From assembly GCA_039029535.1 (NCBI GenBank), contig JBCCFW010000135.1, positions 1 to 21,430 of the forward strand: a stretch of 21,430 nucleotides of DNA, given 5' to 3'. This document shows positions 14,636 through 20,481 of the stretch, piece after piece (positions within the stretch are counted from its first letter, which is position 1; each line of letters begins with the position of its first letter). The notes under the pieces are model-generated. The model had not been told where the DNA came from. It worked only from the letters and a program-made list of their open reading frames with translations, and did not search any database. This DNA comes from JBCCFW01 sp039029535. GTDB lineage: Bacteria > Acidobacteriota > JBCCFW01. Both the position numbers and the translations under genes were made by a program.

Positions 14636-15507
14636 GACGGTCTCCGGAACAACGCCGAGCTCCACTCGCCGTCACGACGCCACTGACGCTCGAGACCATG
14701 ACGGCTGGCCAACTCGTCGAAGAGCGGCTCATCCTGGTCGAGCAGGCCCGCGAGGACGAGACGACCATCGTCGGTCATCTTCTCGAGCAACTGAGGAAAC
14801 ATCGGGGCCAGCACGCCGCTGATGACGTTGGCGACCACCATCTCGAAGCGACCGCCCAGGTCACCGATGCCGTCGGCCAGGACGAGCTCGAGCGCATCGC
14901 GTCGGTCGTTCTGCTCGGCGGTCTCGGCGGCGACGTCGAGGGCGATGGGATCGATGTCGGTGGCGACGACGCGTCCCGCACCGAGGGCCAGGGCGGCCAG
15001 GGCGAGGATGCCGGTGCCCGTCCCGACGTCGAGCACGCCCTGCCCTTCCTTCAGCTCGTCTTCCACGAAGCCGAGGGCGAGCTGGGTCGAGGCGTGCTCG
15101 CCCGTCCCGAAGGCCTGGCCTGGAACGATGGTGAGACCGATCCGACCGGGACCCGGCTCTCCCTTGCCCGGGAGCACCGTGAAACGCCGACCGAGGTCGA
15201 AGGGCACCATCGACTCGACCTGACGCTCGACCCAGTGCTCGTCTTCCACCGTGTCGAGGACCGGCGGCTCGGAGAGCAGCCCACTCGCCTCCAAGCTCTC
15301 GCGCAGCGCGTCGGCGTCGACGGTCGCTGGAAGCCAGGCCTCCATCCGGCCGTCGTCGTGCGCCTGGAGACCGAGCAGGCCCAGGGGCTCGAGCAGGGCG
15401 ACCAGGCGGCCCGCGCGATCGTCGTCGCCGTCGGGCACGGCAGGCTCGGCATCATCGCTCAGGCGGACGGTCACCCGCCGCCAGGACTCAGGATCCGGCG
15501 CGGGCAC
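14632..15507 (-). CDS. prmA: Ribosomal protein L11 methyltransferase (PrmA family)
   Basis: The roughly 291-residue protein has the PrmA architecture: an N-terminal substrate-recognition region (RRVTVRLS, then LLEPLGLLGLQ) followed by an S-adenosylmethionine methyltransferase domain. Visible motifs are QAFGTGEHASTQLAL (the family's FGTGxHxTT), LDVGTGTGILALAALALGA, VVATDIDPIAL and VVANVISGVLAP, the last replacing the usual NILxxPL. PrmA trimethylates ribosomal protein L11. The start is uncertain. The GTG at 15507 has AGGGAG 9 bases upstream and keeps the tryptophan common near the N terminus, but it overlaps the end of slt by 20 bases. A GTG at 15474 is the alternative. The ATG at 15705 lies deep inside slt and is rejected. 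The stop overlaps the HEAT gene as GTGA. Confidence 0.87.
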   Translation of the reverse strand: MPAPDPESWRRVTVRLSDDAEPAVPDGDDDRAGRLVALLEPLGLLGLQAHDDGRMEAWLPATVDADALRESLEASGLLSEPPVLDTVEDEHWVERQVESMVPFDLGRRFTVLPGKGEPGPGRIGLTIVPGQAFGTGEHASTQLALGFVEDELKEGQGVLDVGTGTGILALAALALGAGRVVATDIDPIALDVAAETAEQNDRRDALELVLADGIGDLGGRFEMVVANVISGVLAPMFPQLLEKMTDDGRLVLAGLLDQDEPLFDELASRHGLERQWRRDGEWSSALFRRPS

Positions 15508-17647
15508 TCTCGGCGTCTCCCTGGGCGAGCCACCGATACCAGGCGGCGGTCTCGAGGACCTTGCGCACGTAGCGACGTGTCTCCTTGTAGGGAATGCGAT
15601 CGATGCGCTCGTAGCGACCGACGCCCTTGGCGTCGAAGCGGCTCCACCACTCTCCGACCTTGTGCTCACCGGCGTTGTACGAGGCGACCGCAGCAGCCTC
15701 GTCACCGCCGAACAGGGCGACGAGCTGGGAAAGGTAACGACAGCCCAGGTGGAGGTTGCGCTGAGGGACGAAGAGGTCCTCGCGGGTCGGCGGCGGGTCG
15801 CCCTCTTGTGCAGCCATCCGAGCGGCGGTCGCGGGCATGAGCTGCATCAGGCCGAGGGCCCCGGCGGGCGAGACGACGTCGGCATCCCAGGCGGACTCGC
15901 TGCGGGTGAGCGCGGCGACCAGCGAGGGATCGAGACCGAAGCGCTGGGCCTCGCCCAGGAGCAAGGCACCCTGAGGCTGCGGGTAGACAACCTCCCACAG
16001 CTCGCGCGCCGAGCGTCGGCTGGGGTTGCGCAGCGCGTCGGAGAAGTTGCGTTGCAGGAGCCCGTAGGCCGACTGCAGGCGACCGTCGCGGGCACGGGCG
16101 CGGGCGAGCTCGAAGCGGAAGGCGTCGTCGCTGCGTCCCTTGCTCAGGGACTCCAGCTCGTCGAGCGCCTCGTGGTGCAGGCCGAGGTCGCGAAGGAAGC
16201 GGTAACGCACGCCGGCCGGCGTGGTCAGCGACGGGCTCGGCGGCAGCGTGAACACCGTGGACGCCGCGGCGATCTGGGCGTCGAGCCCGGCCAGCATCGC
16301 TGGGTCGAGCCGGGTGCTGAGGAAGTCTCGCGCGGCCAGACCATGATGCTTGAACGGATGGTCTCGGTAGAGCTTGCGCATGGCGGCCAGGGCGGTGACG
16401 TCGTCACCGGCGCGGGCAGCGGCTCGACCGTGCCAGTAGCGCGCGGCCCGCCCGAGCTCGTCACGCGAGGCCAGCTCGCCGAAGCGTCGCGACGCCTCCC
16501 CGTTCTTGCCCTGGAGCAAGCGGCACCAGGCGGCCTTGGTCAACGCGTCGCGTCGGAGGCCGGTCTTGGGGTGCTCCTTCACGAGTCGCTCGTAGGTGGC
16601 GACCGCCTCGTCGTAGCGCCCCTTCTCCATGAAGTAGCCGGCGCGCACCATGAGGAGGTCGTCCCGCCAGCTCGAGGCGCGATGACGGGAGGACTCGATC
16701 CCCTCCTCGGTCACGGCGAGGAGCTCGGCTCCATCGTCGAGACGCCAGGCCACGCGGGCGCGGCGATGGAGCGCGGCGGTCTTGTACTTCGAGTCGGGGA
16801 AGCGCTTCTTGAGGTCGACGCAGATCTGTCGGGCCTCATCGTTGCGGCGGAGCTTGTAGAGGTCGCGGGCCTGCCGGATGAGGCAGGTGTCGACCGAGGC
16901 GCCCGGAGCGCGGGCGGCCTCACCATGAGCGGCGGCGGCCTGCTCGTGCCGGTGCGCGCTGGCCAGGGCGTCGGCCCGGGCAAGGAGCTCGGCGGCATCG
17001 GGCGCGCGCCAGCTCTGGCCCGCGGACCGGGTGAGCCGCTCCGCCCTCTCGAGGGCATCCTCGGGGGCGACCCGCGGGTGGTCGAGGGCCACGGAGCGCC
17101 AGGCTGAGCCGGCCTGGGACGAGCCCGCCCGCTCGAGGGCCTCGGCCCGATGGCGGTGGGCGCGGCGGCGCAGTGACTTGCCGGCGGCGGACTTGGTCAG
17201 GTCCTTCCAGGCGGCAGCGGCCTCCGCGTGACGGCCGGCGGCATCGAGGGCCCGGGCGCGGAGCCAGGCGCGCTCCTTCGACCGCACCGAGCCGACGACT
17301 GCGCCGTCAGCAGCGGCCAGGGACGCGAGGGCGTCCTCGGGTCGGCCGGCCTCGAGTTGGGCTTCTGCCAACCACGCCCCGGCGAGGTCGGCGACGGGGA
17401 GCGAATCGGTCGCCAGCGCCCGTCTCAGGTGGTCGATCGCCCCGTTCCAGTCACCGGCCTGTCGGGCCTGGTGCCCCGAGAGGAGGGCCTCAGCCCCCGC
17501 CCCGATGGCAGTTCTTGCCATCGGCTCCCGGACCGGTCCGAGGAGGGCCAGCACCGTCGCCAGCCCCCCCACCATGTTCAGAAAATGACGAGTTCGGCAT
17601 GCTCGTCGTCCGTAGCGTGGCCTGAAGACGTGATTTCGGCGATTCAT
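15488..17647 (-). CDS. slt: Soluble lytic murein transglycosylase (Slt70-like) with TPR region
   Basis: The 719-residue protein has an N-terminal membrane/signal segment (about residues 22-42), then a long helical superhelix of TPR-like repeats (for example YDEAVATYERLVKEHPKTGL). The C-terminal SLT domain holds the catalytic Glu584 in LTRSESAWD, followed by SPAGALGLMQLMPATA, LGCRYLSQLVALFGG, ASYNAGEHKV and IPYKETRRYVRKVL. The family cleaves the MurNAc-GlcNAc bond of peptidoglycan, forming 1,6-anhydro ends, in the periplasm. The ATG at 17647 is preceded by GAGG at a spacing of 6; an internal ATG at 17575 lacks such a site and is less likely. The unusually long basic lead before the hydrophobic part may mark an uncleaved anchor. 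It is transcribed away from the tiny-protein pair at 17744. Confidence 0.9.
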   Translation of the reverse strand: MNRRNHVFRPRYGRRACRTRHFLNMVGGLATVLALLGPVREPMARTAIGAGAEALLSGHQARQAGDWNGAIDHLRRALATDSLPVADLAGAWLAEAQLEAGRPEDALASLAAADGAVVGSVRSKERAWLRARALDAAGRHAEAAAAWKDLTKSAAGKSLRRRAHRHRAEALERAGSSQAGSAWRSVALDHPRVAPEDALERAERLTRSAGQSWRAPDAAELLARADALASAHRHEQAAAAHGEAARAPGASVDTCLIRQARDLYKLRRNDEARQICVDLKKRFPDSKYKTAALHRRARVAWRLDDGAELLAVTEEGIESSRHRASSWRDDLLMVRAGYFMEKGRYDEAVATYERLVKEHPKTGLRRDALTKAAWCRLLQGKNGEASRRFGELASRDELGRAARYWHGRAAARAGDDVTALAAMRKLYRDHPFKHHGLAARDFLSTRLDPAMLAGLDAQIAAASTVFTLPPSPSLTTPAGVRYRFLRDLGLHHEALDELESLSKGRSDDAFRFELARARARDGRLQSAYGLLQRNFSDALRNPSRRSARELWEVVYPQPQGALLLGEAQRFGLDPSLVAALTRSESAWDADVVSPAGALGLMQLMPATAARMAAQEGDPPPTREDLFVPQRNLHLGCRYLSQLVALFGGDEAAAVASYNAGEHKVGEWWSRFDAKGVGRYERIDRIPYKETRRYVRKVLETAAWYRWLAQGDAESARAGS

Positions 17648-17675
17648 CCGATCCTCTGTCCCCTTCCGGCGGAGG

Positions 17676-17692
17676 TTAGCACGCGACTTGCA
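17676..17692 (+). promoter_or_regulatory. Sigma-54-like element upstream of the tiny-protein pair
   Basis: TTAGCACGCGACTTGCA matches the RpoN consensus at most positions, including CACG and TTGCA in the right register, but the -24 GG is AG. It sits in the 96-bp gap between divergent slt and the gene at 17744. It resembles the element at 13027: both read CTTGCAA followed at once or after one base by GGTGA. The imperfect -24 box lowers confidence. Confidence 0.35.
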
Positions 17693-17743
17693 AGGTGAGA
17701 GAACGAACGACGCGATGCACCGCGTCGACGAAGGGAATCAACC

Positions 17744-17875
17744 ATGAGCACGGGCGGTCGCAGACGGACGGGATTGCTACTCCTCGCCGCCCTACTCCTG
17801 CTGGGAGCGACCTGCCGCCAGGCGCTCAGCAGTTCCCCGACGAGGGTCGACGGCGGCTCGGAGATCCACTCATGA
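17744..17875 (+). CDS. Tiny exported or lipoprotein-like peptide (43 residues), unknown function
   Basis: The 43-residue protein begins MSTGGRRRTG and continues with a leucine/alanine-rich hydrophobic core to LLGATC, then 20 polar residues (RQALSSSPTR and so on). The basic n-region, hydrophobic core and cysteine suggest a Sec-targeted peptide. The would-be lipobox GATC is non-canonical, with Thr at -1 and Gly at -3, so lipidation is doubtful. The start is supported by AAGGGA 7 bases upstream. The stop overlaps the next start as ATGA, so the two are almost certainly translated together. It is too short for most gene callers. I do not recognise it. Confidence 0.6.
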   Translation: MSTGGRRRTGLLLLAALLLLGATCRQALSSSPTRVDGGSEIHS

Positions 17876-18186
17876 ACTCGAAGAACCTGACGATGATCGG
17901 CCTGACCGGACTGCTCGCGGCGCTCGTGCTGGCGAACGTGGGCACCTTGACCTTCGCCAGCGACGAGATGGTCGCGCTTTGGCAGAGCATCGCCCTGAAG
18001 TCGGCTGCGGTCGCGCTCCTGGGAGCGATGCTCCTCAAGGTCTTCGAGTCCTTCAACCGTCAGCGTGACGGTCGCTGCATGGACTGTGGCGTCTCCGTTC
18101 CCGTGGGTCACACGCTGTGTCGTGAGCACCTCCAGACGCGTTGCCGCGCCAAGCGCGACGAGCTGCGCGGCGCCCGGCTCGCCTGA
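17872..18186 (+). CDS. Small two-helix membrane protein with C-terminal zinc-binding-like cysteine motif
   Basis: The 104-residue protein has two hydrophobic segments (about residues 8-28 and 40-57), then a cytoplasm-type basic tail containing Cys69-MD-Cys72, His80, Cys83-RE-His86 and Cys91. The CxxC...CxxH spacing is that of a small treble-clef or zinc-ribbon fold. Metal binding is inferred from spacing only. The ATG at 17872 is chosen because it overlaps the upstream stop as ATGA and starts just before the first membrane helix; the open frame extends further upstream but has no better start. A strong hairpin follows 13 bases after the stop. I do not recognise the family, so its function is unknown. 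Confidence 0.7.
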   Translation: MNSKNLTMIGLTGLLAALVLANVGTLTFASDEMVALWQSIALKSAAVALLGAMLLKVFESFNRQRDGRCMDCGVSVPVGHTLCREHLQTRCRAKRDELRGARLA

Positions 18187-18198
18187 GCCACCCTCCCC

Positions 18199-18234
18199 CG
18201 TCGGGTCCGGAGCCCTACTGTTCCGGGCCCGACG
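18199..18234 (+). terminator. Strong GC-rich hairpin after the tiny-protein pair
   Basis: Bases 18199-18211 pair with 18222-18234 to form a 13-bp stem (one G-U wobble) around a 10-base loop. This is the strongest inverted repeat I found between genes. It begins 13 bases after the upstream stop and ends 36 bases before miaA. Only TGTTGA follows, not a T-run, so it is either a weak intrinsic terminator, an attenuator ahead of miaA, or an mRNA-end stabiliser. Confidence 0.5.
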
Positions 18235-18270
18235 TGTTGACCCTGCCGGCCCGTCCTCCGACGATGGGCC

Positions 18271-19191
18271 ATGAGCGACGACGCGCGTGAGCGCCTCCCC
18301 TGGGCCGTACTGGGAGCGACGGCGACGGGCAAGTCCGCGCTGGCCATTCGGCTGGCCGAGGCCCTGGGTGGAGAGGTCGTCAACTTCGACGCGAGCAGTC
18401 TTCATCGAGGCTTGGACGTCGGAACTGCCAAGCCCCTTCACGAAGAGCGCGCCCGGGTCCCCCACCACCTCCTGGACCTGCTGGAGCCCGACGAGCGCCC
18501 GAGCCTGGCGGACTGGGTGCAGCGCGCCGAAGCACTGCTCCCCGAGATCCTCGGCCGCGGTCGCGTCCCCGTGCTGGTCGGCGGCACCGGCCTGTACCTC
18601 CGCGGCTTGCTGCACGGCGTGCCCGACTCCTCGCATGACGAGGCCCTGAGAGAGCGGCTGGAGGGGCGGGAGCAGCGACGCCCCGGGAGCCTGCACCGTC
18701 TCCTGCGTCGGCTCGATCCGGAGACTGCGGCGCAGTTGCCGGAGCAGAACGTCCGACGGATCGTCCGCGCGCTCGAGCATCGCATGCTGACGGGACGACC
18801 GCTCTCGGATGAGCGGAGCTGGCAAGAGCCGCCGCGTTGGCGCTGCCGGAAGATCGGGCTGCGGCTGGATCGCGAGCGTCGGGAGCGACGCATTCGTGCG
18901 CGCCTCGACGTCATGCTCGAGCAGGGTTGGCTCACCGAGGTGCAGGGCCTGCTCGATCGTTCCTTGTCAGCCGACGCCCCGGCCTGGCGTGCGCTGGGCT
19001 ACTCGGAGCTGGCGGCACACCTGCGAGGCGAGCTCGGGCTGGCCGAAGCGAAGGAGGCGATCATCATCCGGACCCGTCAGTACGCGAAGCGTCAGGACAC
19101 CTGGCTCAAGAAGGAGCCGGAAGTGGAGTGGTTCGAGGCGCCGGAGACGGAGGCGGAGCTGGAGGGGTTGGTGGAGGGGCTGACGTCCTAG
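18271..19191 (+). CDS. miaA: tRNA dimethylallyltransferase MiaA
   Basis: The 306-residue protein matches MiaA, which adds the isopentenyl (dimethylallyl) group to A37 of tRNAs reading UNN codons. Motifs are the P-loop GATATGKSAL (15-24), GLDVGTAKP (47-55), VPHHLLD, LVGGTGLYLRGLLHG, NVRRIVRALE, RARLDVMLEQGWLTEV, ALGYSELAAHL and TRQYAKRQDTWLKK. Length is normal. One oddity: the segment after the catalytic Asp40 reads DASSLHRG instead of the usual DSxxxY (E. coli DSALIYKG; many others DSMQVY), so the Ser and Tyr are replaced. Catalytic activity is still likely because the rest is intact. The ATG at 18271 is chosen by family length. It lies 84 bases after the zinc-motif gene, with a hairpin between them. 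Confidence 0.92.
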   Translation: MSDDARERLPWAVLGATATGKSALAIRLAEALGGEVVNFDASSLHRGLDVGTAKPLHEERARVPHHLLDLLEPDERPSLADWVQRAEALLPEILGRGRVPVLVGGTGLYLRGLLHGVPDSSHDEALRERLEGREQRRPGSLHRLLRRLDPETAAQLPEQNVRRIVRALEHRMLTGRPLSDERSWQEPPRWRCRKIGLRLDRERRERRIRARLDVMLEQGWLTEVQGLLDRSLSADAPAWRALGYSELAAHLRGELGLAEAKEAIIIRTRQYAKRQDTWLKKEPEVEWFEAPETEAELEGLVEGLTS

Positions 19192-19348
19192 GGTTGGCTC
19201 CTCTCGGCACACCTGCGATCGTCAGTTCATTGAAGAGATCGTTGCGACCGACAGTCCGCCCCATTGTCGTAGCAGGACTTCCTAACCGTGACAAGGCCCA
19301 CCACACCGAGTCTCCGGATTCAACAGGCGGACGGCAACACTCCCCCGC
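19192..19348. other. Convergent intergenic spacer with reduced GC
   Basis: These 157 bases lie between the miaA stop and the stop of the small minus-strand gene. A hand count of 19201-19260 gives 58% GC, well below the neighbouring miaA. No gene, clear hairpin, repeat or attachment-site duplication was seen. It marks the start of the atypical-composition stretch that continues into the RHS tip. Confidence 0.5.
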
Positions 19349-19708
19349 TCATGCATCGACCACCTCAATCATGACCCGCACGGGGCGACCCCATTTCCAG
19401 AGCGAGTCATCGCGGTCGAATTGATGCCCGCCGAGTCCTCGAAGCGCCGCACACGCAACCACGGGCCCGAACTGCGTTCGGCCTTCGTCGATACGGTACT
19501 CGCGCGCCTGAAGCTGCCCCAATTTCTCTAGCCCCACGAGCGCAGCCAGATACTCCTGAAGGTCAGTTCCAGACCCAAAGTCGGACTGCTCGCGCATCAG
19601 CTCGTTTAGGAGCGAGCAGACATCCTCTTCTCCAGCTTCTTCGAGGAGCGACATGAGCTCCCACCATAACCTCTTGGATCCTCGCTCAACATCCATGTCT
19701 TGATTCAC
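19349..19708 (-). CDS. Small acidic protein, candidate immunity protein for the RHS toxin
   Basis: I do not recognise this 119-residue protein by family. It is predicted soluble, helical in its first half (LWWELMSLLEEAGEEDVCSLLNELM), and acidic, with about 23 Asp/Glu against 13 Lys/Arg. It has no signal peptide or membrane segment. The GTG at 19708 overlaps the RHS stop as GTGA; an ATG four codons later (19696) is an alternative start. A small gene directly coupled behind an RHS C-terminal tip is the classic position of the cognate immunity gene in polymorphic toxin systems, and its lower GC matches the tip. The immunity role is inferred from position, size and charge, not from recognised homology. 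Confidence 0.6.
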   Translation of the reverse strand: MNQDMDVERGSKRLWWELMSLLEEAGEEDVCSLLNELMREQSDFGSGTDLQEYLAALVGLEKLGQLQAREYRIDEGRTQFGPVVACAALRGLGGHQFDRDDSLWKWGRPVRVMIEVVDA

Positions 19709-20481
19709 TTGTCAGGTATTGAAGTGTGTGGCCCCCAGGGCTGATCCGGACCACTGCGGGCCCTATAGTAGTACTCCGTTAGGTGCTTCGCAGGAGGATC
19801 GCCCCGATACCGCCTCGTCGGCCTTGGCATTATCCGAATCTCCGTACCGGTTTCCAAGTTTCGGTAGATCAGTCCGTTTCCAGAGTTCGTGGGCCGATCT
19901 AGGACGAATCCTTGGTCATGGAGTTCCTTGACAAGGCGGTTACGCCCCCAGCTCGATGAGACGCTCAGCCCACTCACCTGAGTCGCCGCTGGGCTCGAAC
20001 TGGCAGTGCTGCTCGTGGCGAGATCATCGCCAAGTGCGGGTGCCTCGGGAGTTAGCGCCTCCGCAGTCCGAGGCGGTGTCGATGAAGGCGGAGACACCTC
20101 AGGAACGGGAGCATCCGCTCCGTCTCCGCCTGCCTTCTTCCTTGGTTGAACTGGGGTGCTCGGCTTTAGAGGCAGGCTACTGGGCCGAAGTATCTTGGAC
20201 GCATCAAGCGCAACCACAAGACCCGCGGCAACCATCGTCCACTTGAAACCCGTATCAGCTGACTCCAGCGTCTCCTCTTGCCTCTGCGAAGCCCACGAGT
20301 TACCCCTGGCGAGGTCATATCTCGAACGCAGGTTGTAGTACTTCTGCCGACTGTTGTGATCCTCACTGTTGTAAAGCCTCGCAAGCTCTCTCTCGACCCC
20401 ACCCTGACCACCGTAGTCCTCGTAGAGGTCATTCAGCATCCTCCCGCCGAGCTCCTTGAGGTTCTCGATCTCACTGGTCTT
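19705..20481 (-). other. RHS C-terminal tip with composition unlike the RHS core
   Basis: This is the part of the RHS gene after the DPLGL boundary, encoding about 258 residues. Hand counts give 52% GC for 19681-19740 and 58% for 20221-20280, against 72% for 20941-21000 in the RHS core. The change near the core boundary is what recombinational replacement of toxin tips produces. Confidence 0.6.

Noticed and set aside
15251..17107. 618-residue plus-strand frame opposite prmA and slt
   Set aside because: PrmA and Slt motifs on the minus strand fix the coding strand; the frame is an antisense shadow.
19106..19306. Short minus-strand frame over the end of miaA and the following spacer
   Set aside because: About half is a Pro-rich antisense of miaA; no ribosome binding site or motif supports it.
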